Source: Salinisphaera hydrothermalis C41B8
Lineage (GTDB): Bacteria; Pseudomonadota; Gammaproteobacteria; Nevskiales; Salinisphaeraceae
NCBI RefSeq assembly: GCF_000732535.1
Contig: NZ_APNK01000023.1
Span: forward strand, 1-60,532
Length of the DNA stretch: 60,532 nucleotides
Reading direction: 5' to 3'
Shown here: positions 1 to 9,555 of the stretch, one piece after another
Numbering within the stretch: position 1 is the first letter of the stretch
How the letters are laid out: each line of letters starts with the position of its first letter
Notes under the pieces: generated by a model
The model's input: the letters and a program-made list of their open reading frames with translations, nothing else
Databases searched by the model: none
Told to the model about the DNA's origin: nothing
Translations under genes and position numbers: made by a program

Positions 1-40
1 TGTGGGGTCTCCCCATGTGAGAGTAGGTCACCGCCAGGCT
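1..40 (+). rRNA. rrf: 5S ribosomal RNA, 3' end only
   Basis: The first 40 bases match the 3' end of gammaproteobacterial 5S rRNA: GGGGTCTCCCC hairpin loop region, then GAGAGTAGGTCACCGCCAGGC. The 5' two thirds lie outside the window, so an rRNA operon ends here. The identification is by recognition of the conserved sequence, and the exact mature end is uncertain by a few bases. Confidence 0.93.
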
Positions 41-47
41 CCAAACG

Positions 48-83
48 AAAAAGCCCCGTCGCTCTCGCGTCGGGGCTTTTTTT
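48..83 (+). terminator. Rho-independent terminator of the rRNA operon
   Basis: Inverted repeat AAAAAGCCCCG / CGGGGCTTTTTTT (48-58 and 71-83) with a 12-nt loop, ending in seven T. It lies 8 bases after the 5S end, which is the normal place for an rRNA operon terminator. Confidence 0.93.
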
Positions 84-84
84 A

Positions 85-613
85 TGGGCAATAACCGCCC
101 ACAACGCCGCCCTTGCACGGCCGCTCGCTCGGCCCTCGCCGATAGGCTCGGGACCGGGTGGTCGTGCAACGCGCTATCGGCTCCCTCTGCAGACGCTCGG
201 GCCGTTCGATAAAACACAGTGCATTCGTATTCTTCGGCGCCGTCAACGGATTTAGAGATTCGCAGAACCTCAAGAAATTTTTATTTTTGAGCCAGTATTT
301 TTTAAAATCGTGCAGGTAGTGGCTTAAATAAAACTATTAAGGCCCGTGAGCCACCATGTGTCGGCCTGCTCGCGGGCCGTGCTATAGCCGTCCCGGAATG
401 ACGTCTGGCGGATCGGTTGAAGAGTCGAGTAGATCGAAGCGCCGCGGCAATTTCCGTCTCGGGTTGAGCCCCATGCCCCGTCAGTTGTCGCCGAGACGCG
501 GGCGAGCCATCGGGCATACTGCGTGCGCGGTACCCATAAGGCGCCGTCAATTGCCGCAAGCGATCACGACAGGGCAATTTAACGCGGATTGAAACGCATT
601 CAGAGGAGCGACC
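85..613. other. Intergenic region without a supportable gene
   Basis: About 530 bases between the rRNA terminator and the hemerythrin gene. Open frames here have no recognisable product and run on both strands. A patch at about 268-345 is clearly AT-rich compared with its surroundings and is a plausible promoter region, but I could not pick a confident -35/-10 pair. Confidence 0.5.
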
Positions 614-1201
614 ATGGCCGACATCCCCGAACATCTCGCGCTACCCAACCGTGCCGAGTTGCCGTCTGAAGTCGCCATTCTTCGCGAGCGCTATCCGCGG
701 CCCGAATGGCGAGAGCACGCCAATTATGGAGAGTTATCGGCGTTCTGGCTGCATGTCCATGACAGTCTGCGACAGCAGGGCCGTGCGCTACAGGAATTTA
801 CTCACGGGTTCCGTGAGGACGATTGCTCCAACCCCGGAGAGTTCCAGCGTCGTTTCATGCCGAGTCTGGGGCAATACCTGCAGCATCTCGAAGGTCACCA
901 TCATATTGAGGACAGCCACTATTTCCCGCGCTTCCGCTCGCTCGATCGCCGCGTGGCGTTCGGGTTCGATTTACTCGAGGACGACCACGACATTATCCAT
1001 CGCGGCGTGACGACCGTTGTCGCAAGCGCTCGCGCATTCATGCAGGCCCTGTCGCGGAACGCCGACGCGGCGCGATACGCGGCCGACGCGTACGTCGACG
1101 AGTCCGACCGCCTGTTACGGCTGCTCAAACAACATCTGAGCGACGAAGAGGATCTGGTGATACCGGCCATGCTTGAGCACAGCGAGCGCCCGCTACGATG
1201 A
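614..1201 (+). CDS. Hemerythrin HHE-domain protein
   Basis: 195 aa, cytosolic, all-helical. The hemerythrin/HHE cation-binding pattern is visible: HVHD at 47-50, a histidine-rich helix with H91, HHH 95-97, E99 and H102, H125, and a final KQHLSDEE helix with H174 and E178 (HxxxE). Such proteins hold a non-haem di-iron centre and serve in oxygen, iron or nitrosative-stress handling; the role here is unknown. The start is set by a good ribosome site (GAGGAG 7 bases upstream). It is a single gene after the rRNA operon. The stop is immediately followed by a remnant of the palindromic repeat family (CTAGGG at 1203). Confidence 0.9.
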   Translation: MADIPEHLALPNRAELPSEVAILRERYPRPEWREHANYGELSAFWLHVHDSLRQQGRALQEFTHGFREDDCSNPGEFQRRFMPSLGQYLQHLEGHHHIEDSHYFPRFRSLDRRVAFGFDLLEDDHDIIHRGVTTVVASARAFMQALSRNADAARYAADAYVDESDRLLRLLKQHLSDEEDLVIPAMLEHSERPLR

Positions 1202-1202
1202 T

Positions 1203-1273
1203 CTAGGGCGTCTCTCGTGACGACACGCCCGAGGGCCTGTTGCCGTTTCGTACGAGTCCGCGCCAAGTGCTGG
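1203..1273. repeat. Degenerate remnant of the CTAGGG palindromic element
   Basis: Begins CTAGGGCGT two bases after the hemerythrin stop. Bases 1237-1272 match 33 of 36 positions of the left arm of the full copy at 48514 (CTGTTG..GTTTCGT.CGAG, then TCCGCGCCAAG). About 25 bases separate the CTAGGG end from this match. Bases 1206-1230 can also fold as GGGCGT/ACGCCC. No matching right end was found. Confidence 0.6.
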
Positions 1274-1383
1274 CGCATGGTCCACGGTGCTCGCTGGGCC
1301 CATGCGCCGCGATCGGGGCCAGCCTCCGTGGGAAGAGAACTCGGGATGCCCCGCGCCGGACGTTCGCGAACCGGAATGGGCTG

Positions 1384-1433
1384 CGCCTGCCAAACGCAGG
1401 CGACCGACGCCGCCCCGAGCGAGACGGCGTCGG
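1384..1433 (-). terminator. Two tandem hairpins downstream of the MFS gene
   Basis: CGCCTGC/GCAGGCG (1384-1402, 7 bp, 5-nt loop) and CCGACGCCG/CGGCGTCGG (1404-1433, 9 bp perfect) lie 14 bases after the stop of the leftward MFS gene. There is no T tract, so they are either weak terminators or 3'-end stabilisers. Confidence 0.5.
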
Positions 1434-1446
1434 CGCGCGGTGTCGA

Positions 1447-2802
1447 TCAGTTCGCGTGATCGGTCGCGTAGGGGTGGCCGATGGCGTGCGCGTCGGGCCG
1501 GTGAAACAGCAGCGTCAGAATCACCGACGACAGCCCCAGCGCCGCGAGCAGGAAGAACGCGTCGTCGAAGCTGCCCTGGCTACCGACAACCCATCCGGTA
1601 ATGGCCGGCGCCAGGAAACCGGCAATGGCGAAGCCGAAATCCATGATGCCGAGCGCGGTTGCCGAACGATCCGGGGCGACGTCCACGTTGACCGCATAGT
1701 AGGCCGAGTTGGCGCCCATCGATGCGGCCAGCGCGATCGTGATGAAGATCAGCGAAAGCGTCAGGCTGGATGAGAAGGCGACTGGAATGATCGCCACGGC
1801 GGCGATGGCCTGGGTACCGGCAATCAGGTGGCTGCGCGCCGGGCGCAAGCGACGCGTGCGCTTGAGCAGGTTGTCGGAGAAATGGCCGAGGCTAAACAGC
1901 ACCACCGCAGCGGCCGCCCAGGGTACGACCGAAAACCAGCCGACGGCCGACACGCTCAGATGGAACACGCGTTCCAGATAGCCCGGCAGCCAGGTCATGA
2001 AAAAGAACAGAAAATAGCCGAAAACGAAGAAGGCCCAATAATTGGCCAGCAGCGTCGGGTTGGTCAGCAGGCGATGCCAGGAAGTCGACGTGGCGCCATC
2101 GGCGGACGCGGGGGCGACCGCGTCATCCGACTCGGCACTCGCATCCGAGGCGTCGCCCAGGCGGCGGATCTCGCGCAGTTCCGCTTCATTGACGAAGCCC
2201 GACTGCTCCGGTCGATCGCGGAACATGAACCACCACAACGGCAGCCACATAAAGCTGACGACGGCCAGCACATAGAACATGCCGCGCCAGCCCAGCCAGG
2301 CGATCAGGCTCGATACGATCGGCGCACCGATGGCCAACGACAAGGGCACCGCGGTCAGCGACGACCCCATGGCCTTGCCGCGTTCGCGGGGGGACAGCCA
2401 GCGGCTGATCGCCCCGGTCATGCCCGGAAACATCGGCCCCTCGGCCAAGCCCAACGCCGCGCGCGCGACCAGTGCCAGCATGAAACCCTGGACCAGGCCG
2501 GTGCCGCCAATCGAGACCACCCAGAGCGCGACCGATATGGCCAATACGATACGCGCGCCAAACCGGTCGACCAGAATGCCGCCGATGAACGTCGTCAGCG
2601 CATAGCCGATGCCGAACGCGCCGAGGACGAGACCCTGCTGTGAGTCGGTGATGCCGAGTTCCTTGGCCATCGGGCCGATGGCATAGGAGATCGCCGAACG
2701 GTCGATGTAATTGATAACAATGATCGCGAACAGCAGCGCGACCACCACCCAGCGATAATAAGTCGCAGCGGACGCACTGGCCCGAGACGATATGTCACTC
2801 AT
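1447..2802 (-). CDS. MFS transporter, anion:cation symporter (ACS) type
   Basis: 451 aa with about 12 hydrophobic segments. The first helix contains NYIDRSAISYA, followed by the DRFGAR loop between helices 2 and 3, and LSPRERGKAMG in the middle loop: the pattern of hexuronate/galactonate/glucarate-type ACS family members. It should import a small organic acid or sugar acid across the inner membrane; the substrate is not deducible. I chose the internal ATG at 2802 (MSDISS) over the longer frame because hydrophobic sequence starts soon after it and GAGAG lies upstream. It is co-directional with the alcohol dehydrogenase gene upstream, across a 434-base gap. Confidence 0.88.
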   Translation of the reverse strand: MSDISSRASASAATYYRWVVVALLFAIIVINYIDRSAISYAIGPMAKELGITDSQQGLVLGAFGIGYALTTFIGGILVDRFGARIVLAISVALWVVSIGGTGLVQGFMLALVARAALGLAEGPMFPGMTGAISRWLSPRERGKAMGSSLTAVPLSLAIGAPIVSSLIAWLGWRGMFYVLAVVSFMWLPLWWFMFRDRPEQSGFVNEAELREIRRLGDASDASAESDDAVAPASADGATSTSWHRLLTNPTLLANYWAFFVFGYFLFFFMTWLPGYLERVFHLSVSAVGWFSVVPWAAAAVVLFSLGHFSDNLLKRTRRLRPARSHLIAGTQAIAAVAIIPVAFSSSLTLSLIFITIALAASMGANSAYYAVNVDVAPDRSATALGIMDFGFAIAGFLAPAITGWVVGSQGSFDDAFFLLAALGLSSVILTLLFHRPDAHAIGHPYATDHAN

Positions 2803-3236
2803 GACGTGCTCTCGTGGTTTGGGTTGGTAAACGATCGATACACGCACAACTTATCAGGCGGGCCAAGCGATGAGTGCGCCGGACGTACCCCCGGTGTTTC
2901 CGCCATGTCGCGATGGTGGTCGAATCGTTGTTTGGTGAGGTGGTTGCCGCCCGGGTGTGCGGCGCGTTCTAGCGGCGTGACCCACCCGTGGCGCGCTCGC
3001 GAACGGCATGCGCGCCGCGCCCGGACGAATCCGCGCACAACAGCGAGCCCGTATGCCCACAACGCGCTGCCCGCGGCGTCCGACTGCGAACCTAGCCGTC
3101 CAGCGCCAAACGCGGCGAACGCCGACTATGCCCGACTCGATGCCCCGGACCGAGCCGCCGGGTTGCGGAGTCTGCCGAGCGGACCGGGCGAGGCAGGCGA
3201 AAAGCCCGACCGCCCGGTATCAACAGGGATGATGAT
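2803..3236. other. Intergenic region without a supportable gene
   Basis: 434 bases between the alcohol dehydrogenase stop and the MFS start. The open frames on both strands are arginine/proline-rich shadows of GC-rich DNA with no family signature. It presumably holds the MFS promoter. Confidence 0.45.
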
Positions 3237-4310
3237 TTACGGCGTGATCGCGATCTTGAGTACGCCGTCTCGCTGGTGAGAGAACAGGTCGTACGCGGCC
3301 TCGATGTCGTCCAGCTTGAAGTGGTGAGTGACGAGGGGCGCTAGATCGACGCGCCCGGACGCGACCACGTTGAGCAAGCGGCGCATGCGCTCCTTGCCAC
3401 CGGGGCAGAGCGTCGTCACGATCCGATTGTCGCCCAGCCCGGCGCTGAAGGCGCCGAGCGGGATTTTCAGATCTTGTGAATAGACGCCGAGGCTGGACAG
3501 CGTGCCGCCGGGACGCAGCACACTCAGGGCCGATTCGAAGGTCGCCTGGGTGCCCAATGCTTCGATGGCCACATCGACCCCGCGACCATCGGTCAGCGCA
3601 CGAATCGTTTCCACGGGGTCGTCTTTCTTGAAATCAACCACGGTATCCGCCCCGAGCCGGCGCGCGGTTTGCAGCCGCTCGGGCACCGTATCGACCACGA
3701 TGATGCGCGTTGCGCCCTGGAGACGGGCGCCCGCCGTAGCGCACAACCCGATCGGACCCTGGGCGAAAATCGCCACCGTATCCCCGATCCGGATACGGCC
3801 GCTCTCGGCGCCGGAAAAGCCGGTGGACATGATGTCCGGACACATCAACACCTGCTCGTCGGTCAGATCGTCGGGAATCGGCGCGAGGTTCGCCATGGCA
3901 TCCGGCACGCGCACGTATTCGGCCTGGCACCCGTCGATGGTGTTGCCGAAGCGCCAGCCGCCCATGGTTTTCCAGCCATGGGGCGCACCACAGCCACACT
4001 GCGAGTGAAAACCGTCCAGCGACGCATAGCTCGTGCCGTCGGGCGTAATCGCACCGGCGATCACCCGTTGGCCTTCACGGTAACCTTTGACTTCCGAACC
4101 CAGCTTCTCGATCACGCCGACCGGTTCGTGCCCGATCGTCAGTCCCGGCGCCACCGGGTACTCGCCTTTGAGAATGTGGACGTCAGTTCCGCAAATGGTG
4201 GTCGTGGTAATGCGTATCAGCGCATCCGCCGGGCCAATATCGGGAATCGGTTTGTCTTCGAGCACAATGCGGCCGGGCTCGACAAAAACGGCGGCTTTCA
4301 TTTGTGTCAT
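3237..4310 (-). CDS. Zinc-dependent secondary alcohol dehydrogenase (MDR family)
   Basis: 357 aa medium-chain dehydrogenase/reductase. Catalytic zinc ligands fit C40 (TTICGTDVH), H61 and E62 (GHEPVG), with a PDIMSTGF aspartate as in the NADP-dependent Thermoanaerobacter/isopropanol dehydrogenase branch. The nucleotide-binding loop AQGPIGL follows. The four-cysteine structural zinc lobe is replaced by a region with SQCGCGAPHGW. It oxidises or reduces a secondary alcohol/ketone or similar substrate in the cytosol. The start MTQMKAAVF has AGGAGAA upstream. It may be co-regulated with the MFS gene downstream. Confidence 0.9.
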   Translation of the reverse strand: MTQMKAAVFVEPGRIVLEDKPIPDIGPADALIRITTTTICGTDVHILKGEYPVAPGLTIGHEPVGVIEKLGSEVKGYREGQRVIAGAITPDGTSYASLDGFHSQCGCGAPHGWKTMGGWRFGNTIDGCQAEYVRVPDAMANLAPIPDDLTDEQVLMCPDIMSTGFSGAESGRIRIGDTVAIFAQGPIGLCATAGARLQGATRIIVVDTVPERLQTARRLGADTVVDFKKDDPVETIRALTDGRGVDVAIEALGTQATFESALSVLRPGGTLSSLGVYSQDLKIPLGAFSAGLGDNRIVTTLCPGGKERMRRLLNVVASGRVDLAPLVTHHFKLDDIEAAYDLFSHQRDGVLKIAITP

Positions 4311-4487
4311 GGTGGGCTTCTCCTGGTTTACGGGCGGCGACAGTGCCGAAGGAGAAGCTCACCATGCGCCGGAATACGGGCCCCACGTATTGATCTGCGT
4401 CATCTGCGGCGCCGATTCCGGTCTCCGCGATAAGCGGCTGGCCCGAGAGGCGGTCCAGCGGGACCGGGCGGACGCCGTGTAGTGGGC

Positions 4488-4511
4488 AAGAGCCTATTCC
4501 AATAGGCTCTT
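4488..4511. repeat. 24-bp palindrome, copy 1
   Basis: AAGAGCCTATT-CC-AATAGGCTCTT: an 11-bp perfect inverted repeat around CC, about 60 bases downstream of the stop of the leftward DUF2938 gene. A near-identical copy with GG at its centre is at 8132-8155. It may act as a terminator or as a dispersed REP-like palindrome. Confidence 0.75.
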
Positions 4512-4571
4512 ATCAGTCGTCATCCTCGCGACGTCACGGGCGCAAGGATGAACGACGAAACCGCTCCGAAC

Positions 4572-5063
4572 TTAGAGCGTCGCGGCCAGACAGAGCGCGG
4601 TGAAGTACTGGGCCAGCATGAAGACGACGTGTCCCACAATCATGCGGGCGATTGCCGCCTTCTGATCGGGCAGTCGCGCACCAGCCAACCCGGCGCCCAG
4701 TGCCGGCAGGAAAATAAACAGGCCGGCAAAGGTCGTCAGAAACAGACCGATCACCACCGTGGGCCACAGCGTCGGATGGACGGCGAATGCATAGCCCCAG
4801 ATGAGAAAGAGCAGGAGTGCGTAGGCGATACCCACCAGATAGTGGAAGATCCAACCCACGACCTTGTCGTCATGCGTCGGGGCTTTACCGTCCGACGAGT
4901 CCAGTACGAACTGGAATCGCGTGAGTCCCTTCACCCAGCGCCCGGCCACGCTCCAATCGGGTGCCTCGATCCCGGCGACGCGTTGCTGCAACAAGGCCCA
5001 GAGATCCAGAACGAGCGTCGACACGACGCCGATAACGAGAGTGAAAACGATGATCGTGCCCAA
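4572..5063 (-). CDS. DUF2938 family integral membrane protein
   Basis: 163 aa from a TTG start at 5063, which has GAGGAGC 8 bases upstream; the longer frame to 5159 has no hydrophobic or conserved sequence. It has four membrane segments (N-terminal FTLVIGVVSTLVLDLWALL, a central YLVGIAYALLLFLIWGYAF, then two more). The length and the WxxxGLTRFQF-type loop fit DUF2938, a family of unknown function. Downstream lies the 24-bp palindrome. Confidence 0.75.
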   Translation of the reverse strand: MGTIIVFTLVIGVVSTLVLDLWALLQQRVAGIEAPDWSVAGRWVKGLTRFQFVLDSSDGKAPTHDDKVVGWIFHYLVGIAYALLLFLIWGYAFAVHPTLWPTVVIGLFLTTFAGLFIFLPALGAGLAGARLPDQKAAIARMIVGHVVFMLAQYFTALCLAATL

Positions 5064-5201
5064 GACGGCTCCTCGACATTGACAATGTAACGGGCCGGGT
5101 CGGCCAGCGACTGCGTTCGCGCGATACGCCAGAGCGTCGGCGAACCGAGACTCTACCAAGGCGGCGGAAACTTGCCACCCGGTCCGTGAAGGCCGCGGTA
5201 T

Positions 5202-6113
5202 TCAGCGCGCCGCATCGTCCCCGGGCAGGATCTCGAGCAGGTTGGCCAGCAGCGGGCTCGTGTCGTCGCGTCGCCACACGATGCCCGTATCCAGATAGGG
5301 CGGGCGGCGCTGCAGCGGCACGTAGCACGTGCCGGTGCGGGCCAGATGCCGCAGCGATTCCGGCACCAGCGCAATGCCGAGGCCGGCCGAGACCAGGCTG
5401 ATGATGGTCTGCATCTGGATGGCTTGCTGCGCGATGTCGGCCGGCCCGCCGCTATCGAGGTAGTACGTCGTCACGAGATCGTGGAACGACGGCGCCACAT
5501 GCCGGGGAAAGACCACGAGCGGCGACGCGACCACGGCTTCCGGCGAGAGGCGGCCGTCGGTCAGTTCGAGCCGGCCGCTATCGAGCCACTGTTCGGGCAC
5601 GGCCGCGATCAATGGCTCCGACATCAGGCGGCGATAGACCAGTTCTTCGGGTAGTGCGGCGTTCGCCGGGGGGATCATGATACCGGCCTGAACCTCGCAC
5701 CGGAGCAGGGCAGCGATCTGGATATCGCTGGTGGCCTCTGTCAGCGCCAGATCAACCTTCGGATAAAGCATGCGAAAGCGTTGAACCAGATCCGGCAACA
5801 GGCTGTAGTCGGCGGTGCTGACGAACGCGAGATTCAGCCGACCCGTTTCGCCGCGGCGGATGCGCTCGGCCGTGTCCGGCAGCGCGTCGATGGCTGCCAG
5901 GGCTGCGCGCACCGGGTCGAGCCATTGAGCGGCGAACGGCGTGAGCGCCACGCTGCGCTTGGTCCGGACGAACAGCGCGGTCCCCAGCTCTCGTTCGAGC
6001 GCCCGGATGGACTGGCTGAGTGGCGGCTGGGTCATGTGCAGGAGCTCGGCCGCCCGGCCGAAATGCAATGTCTCGGCGACGGCTACGAAATGCCGGAGTC
6101 GGCGCACGTCCAT
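5202..6113 (-). CDS. LysR family transcriptional regulator
   Basis: 303 aa. The N-terminal winged helix-turn-helix MDVRRLRHFVAVAETLHFGRAAELLHMTQPPLSQSIRALE is typical of LysR, followed by an effector domain with the ADYSLLPDLVQRF and GLGIALVPESL motifs (BenM/CatM-like subgroup). It is divergent from ilvD with a 104-base AT-rich intergenic region, so ilvD and its own gene are candidate targets; the true ligand is unknown. Confidence 0.92.
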   Translation of the reverse strand: MDVRRLRHFVAVAETLHFGRAAELLHMTQPPLSQSIRALERELGTALFVRTKRSVALTPFAAQWLDPVRAALAAIDALPDTAERIRRGETGRLNLAFVSTADYSLLPDLVQRFRMLYPKVDLALTEATSDIQIAALLRCEVQAGIMIPPANAALPEELVYRRLMSEPLIAAVPEQWLDSGRLELTDGRLSPEAVVASPLVVFPRHVAPSFHDLVTTYYLDSGGPADIAQQAIQMQTIISLVSAGLGIALVPESLRHLARTGTCYVPLQRRPPYLDTGIVWRRDDTSPLLANLLEILPGDDAAR

Positions 6114-6217
6114 AATTGATATCTAAAACGACTTAATACGCGCCGAATAATATATTTCAAAAACGAATTGTCGGTAAATACGCTACGCGCACGTCATAAA
6201 TGAATGGAGGAGATGCC
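6114..6217. promoter_or_regulatory. Divergent promoter region between lysR and ilvD
   Basis: AT-rich 104-base gap, in contrast to its GC-rich surroundings, containing several TA-rich -10-like words (TAATAT, TTAATA). A strong Shine-Dalgarno GGAGGA precedes the ilvD ATG at 6218. No clean T-N11-A palindrome could be fixed by eye. Confidence 0.5.
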
Positions 6218-8068
6218 ATGCCCGCCTATCGTTCCCGTACCAGTACGCACGGCCGCAACATGGCCGGTGCCCGCGCGCTCTGGCGTGCCACCGGCATGAA
6301 GGACGGCGATTTCGAAAAACCGATCATCGCCGTTGCCAACAGCTTTACCCAGTTCGTGCCGGGGCATGTGCACCTGAAGGATCTGGGCCAGCTCGTGGCC
6401 GAGGAAATCGCGGTGGCCGGCGGCGTGGCCAAGGAATTCAATACCATCGCGGTCGACGACGGCATCGCCATGGGCCATAACGGCATGCTCTATTCGTTGC
6501 CGTCGCGCGAACTGATCGCCGACAGCGTCGAGTACATGGTCAACGCCCACTGCGCCGATGCGCTGGTGTGCATCTCCAACTGCGACAAGATCACCCCCGG
6601 CATGCTCATGGCCGCGATGCGGCTCAATATCCCGACCGTGTTCGTCTCGGGCGGGCCGATGGAAGCCGGCAAGGCCGTAGTGAAAGGCAGCAGCCGGGCC
6701 TTCGACCTGGTTGACGCCATGGTGGTGGCCGCCGACGACAGCTATTCGGATGAAGAGGTCGCCACCGTCGAACGCTCGGCTTGTCCGACCTGTGGTTCCT
6801 GCTCCGGCATGTTCACCGCCAATTCCATGAACTGTCTCACCGAAGCGCTCGGGCTGGCGCTGCCGGGCAACGGCTCGGTACTCGCCACGCACAGCGATCG
6901 CGAACGTCTGTTTCGCAACGCCGGGCAGACCGTCGTCGATCTCGCCAAACGCTACTACGAAGGCGACGATGCCAGCGTGCTGCCGCGCAGCATCGCCAAC
7001 CGGGCGGCGTTCGAAAACGCCATGAGCCTCGATATCGCCATGGGCGGCTCGACCAATACCGTGCTGCATTTGCTGGCGGCTGCCCAGGAAGGCGAGGTGG
7101 ATTTCTCTATCGCCGAAATCGATGCGCTGTCGCGTCGCGTGCCCTGCCTGTGCAAGGTGGCGCCGGCCAAGTCCGACGTGCATATGGAAGATGTCCATCG
7201 CGCCGGCGGCATTATGGCCATTCTCGGCGAGCTCGATCGGGCCGGCCTGCTGGACACCTCGCTGCCGACGATCCACTCGTCGAGCATGGGCGAAGCGCTC
7301 GCGCGCTGGGACGTGATGCAGACCGAAGACGCCGCGGTCGAAAACTTCTATCGGGCCGCCCCGGGCGGCGTCCCGAGCCAGACGGCGTTTTCGCAATCTG
7401 CGCGCTGGGACAAGCTCGATACGGACCGAAAATCAGGCGTCATTCGCTCGGCCGAACATCCGTTTTCCGCTGACGGCGGGCTCGCAGTGCTGTTCGGCAA
7501 TCTCGCGCCGGAAGGCTGCATCGTCAAGACGGCCGGAGTCGATGACTCGATCCTGAAATTCACTGGCACGGCCCGGGTCTATGAAAGCCAGGACGCGGCG
7601 GTGGCCGGCATTCTGTGCAACGAAGTCAGCGCCGGCGACGTCGTGATCATCCGCTACGAAGGCCCGAAGGGCGGCCCCGGCATGCAGGAAATGCTGTATC
7701 CGACCAGCTATCTCAAATCGAAAGGGCTGGGCAAGGCCTGTGCGCTGGTGACCGATGGCCGTTTTTCCGGTGGCACGTCCGGGCTGTCGATCGGTCACGT
7801 GTCGCCGGAGGCAGCCGAGGGCGGGCTGATCGGTCTGGTCGAAACCGGCGATACCATCGCCATCGACATCCCGAATCGCCGCATCGAGCTCGAAGTCGAC
7901 GATGCCACGCTCGCCGCGCGCCGGGTGGCGATGGACGAAAAAGGCATCGAAGGCTGGACACCACAGAATCGGTTGCGTAAGGTGTCGCCGGCGTTGAAGG
8001 CCTATGCGGCTCTGGCGACCAATGCTTCCAAGGGCGCGGTGCGCGACGTCGATCAATTATCGTCATAG
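6218..8068 (+). CDS. ilvD: Dihydroxy-acid dehydratase
   Basis: 616 aa, the usual length. It converts 2,3-dihydroxyisovalerate and 2,3-dihydroxy-3-methylvalerate to the 2-oxo acids of valine and isoleucine synthesis, using an iron-sulfur cluster. Visible signatures: [19 protein letters not shown], the cluster motifs [10 protein letters not shown] and [17 protein letters not shown], and the C-terminal [21 protein letters not shown]. The match is to the Escherichia-type enzyme. The ATG at 6218 (MPAYRS) is preferred to 6200 because GGAGGA lies just upstream of it. It is not next to other ilv genes. Confidence 0.97.
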   Translation: MPAYRSRTSTHGRNMAGARALWRATGMKDGDFEKPIIAVANSFTQFVPGHVHLKDLGQLVAEEIAVAGGVAKEFNTIAVDDGIAMGHNGMLYSLPSRELIADSVEYMVNAHCADALVCISNCDKITPGMLMAAMRLNIPTVFVSGGPMEAGKAVVKGSSRAFDLVDAMVVAADDSYSDEEVATVERSACPTCGSCSGMFTANSMNCLTEALGLALPGNGSVLATHSDRERLFRNAGQTVVDLAKRYYEGDDASVLPRSIANRAAFENAMSLDIAMGGSTNTVLHLLAAAQEGEVDFSIAEIDALSRRVPCLCKVAPAKSDVHMEDVHRAGGIMAILGELDRAGLLDTSLPTIHSSSMGEALARWDVMQTEDAAVENFYRAAPGGVPSQTAFSQSARWDKLDTDRKSGVIRSAEHPFSADGGLAVLFGNLAPEGCIVKTAGVDDSILKFTGTARVYESQDAAVAGILCNEVSAGDVVIIRYEGPKGGPGMQEMLYPTSYLKSKGLGKACALVTDGRFSGGTSGLSIGHVSPEAAEGGLIGLVETGDTIAIDIPNRRIELEVDDATLAARRVAMDEKGIEGWTPQNRLRKVSPALKAYAALATNASKGAVRDVDQLSS

Positions 8069-8131
8069 CCGCTGCTTCGGCTCGTTCGCGGGTTCGAGGC
8101 GGCTCAGGCCGGACCGAACCCGCGGCGGGTT

Positions 8132-8155
8132 AAGAGCCTATTGGAATAGGCCCTT
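8132..8155. repeat. 24-bp palindrome, copy 2
   Basis: AAGAGCCTATT-GG-AATAGGCCCTT: the reverse complement of the copy at 4488-4511 with one mismatch. It lies between the convergent ilvD (stop 8068) and MFS (stop 8177) genes, where a bidirectional terminator would be useful, although there is no T tract. Confidence 0.75.
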
Positions 8156-8176
8156 AGGCTGGCGGATGCGGTTGCC

Positions 8177-9412
8177 TCATGAACGGCACGGCGCCGCGGC
8201 CTGGCGTCGTTCGCGCAGCAACTCGACCAGACAAACGCCGGCCGCCGCCACGCCGGACATACAGCCGATGCCCATCGCCCAGCGTGGCCCGGCATGATCC
8301 GCGGCCCAGCCGACGATGGGAGCACCCAGCGGCGTGCCGCCGCGTACGATCGCGATCCGCAATGCCATCACCCGGCCGCGCATGTCCGCATCGGTGGATA
8401 GCTGCATCAGAGCGTTGGTCGACGTATTGAAGCTCAGCGCGGACAGCCCGATGAGCATCAGAGCCGCCGCGAACAACCATTCGTCGGGTGCGATGGCTGC
8501 CAATCCGCAGAACAGGCCGAAGCCGAACGTGGCGATACAAGCCAGGGACATGCTCGGCTGCTCTCGCTTGGCTGCCAGCAGCGCGCCGGTGACCGAGCCG
8601 ACAGCAAGAGCTGAGGTCAGAAGGCCGTACTGGCCGGCGTTGCCGTGGAATACGGTCACCGCCATCGTGGAAATAAAGATCGGGAAGTTGAAGCCAAAGG
8701 TGCCGATCAGGAACAGCATGATCAGCAGCGTCTTCAGATCGGGGCGCCGCCACACGTAGCGGAACCCCTCGGTAAGCCCGCTCAGCTTGCGAGCCGGCCG
8801 GCGGGCCGGACGCAATTCGTGGACCCGCAGCAGGCACAGCGAGCCCAGTACGGCGGCGAAAGAGGCCGCATTGATCAGGAATACCCAGCCCACGCCCACG
8901 GCGGCAATCAGCAGGCCTGCCACGGCCGGGCCGACCATGCGCGCACTGTTGAATGAGGTCGAATTCAGGGCGACCGCGTTCGACAGATGAGTTTCGCCCA
9001 CCAGATCGTTGACGAAGGTCTGACGGGTCGGCGCATCGAAAGCCGTTACGCAGCCGAGCGCGAGGGCGAAGCCATAGACCCCCCAGAGGGTGATCACGCC
9101 GGTCACGGTCGCCACGCCGAGGCCAAAAGCCAGCAGACCGAGCATAGTCTGGGTCAACATGATGAGCTTGCGCCGATCGAAGTAATCGGCGGCGTAGCCG
9201 GTCAGTGGCAAGAGCAATAGTTGAGGGCCGAACTGCAGCGCCATGGCCACACCGACGGCACCGGCATTGTGGTGCGTCAGAATGGTCAGCACCAGCCAGT
9301 CCTGGGCCACGCGCTGCATCCAGGTGCCGACGTTCGACACCAGCGCGCCGATCGCCCAGACCCGAAAATTGTAGATCTCCAGTGCCCGAAACAGGCGGGT
9401 ATCGCGACTCAT
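8177..9412 (-). CDS. MFS transporter, MFS_3 (EntS-like) exporter
   Basis: 411 aa, about 12 membrane helices. The N-terminal FRALEIYNFRVWAIGALVSNVGTWMQRVAQDWLVL and DAPTRQTFVNDLVGETHLSNAVALNS segments are hallmarks of the MFS_3 group, which includes the enterobactin exporter EntS and uncharacterised drug effluxers. The stop is convergent with ilvD. The marR-type gene 143 bases upstream on the same strand suggests a regulator-efflux unit. Substrate unknown. Confidence 0.9.
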   Translation of the reverse strand: MSRDTRLFRALEIYNFRVWAIGALVSNVGTWMQRVAQDWLVLTILTHHNAGAVGVAMALQFGPQLLLLPLTGYAADYFDRRKLIMLTQTMLGLLAFGLGVATVTGVITLWGVYGFALALGCVTAFDAPTRQTFVNDLVGETHLSNAVALNSTSFNSARMVGPAVAGLLIAAVGVGWVFLINAASFAAVLGSLCLLRVHELRPARRPARKLSGLTEGFRYVWRRPDLKTLLIMLFLIGTFGFNFPIFISTMAVTVFHGNAGQYGLLTSALAVGSVTGALLAAKREQPSMSLACIATFGFGLFCGLAAIAPDEWLFAAALMLIGLSALSFNTSTNALMQLSTDADMRGRVMALRIAIVRGGTPLGAPIVGWAADHAGPRWAMGIGCMSGVAAAGVCLVELLRERRQAAAPCRS

Positions 9413-9555
9413 GGATGCTCTGCCCGGGCGCCCGACACCGCATGATTGATCGAGTACATAAACTGCTCCATTGCGAGGGTCCGCGGCCGCTCCGCTCGCT
9501 CGTGAGCGGTGTCGTGTTCGCCGCCATTGCCTGCGGCGCCCGGCCGCGCGTCGCT

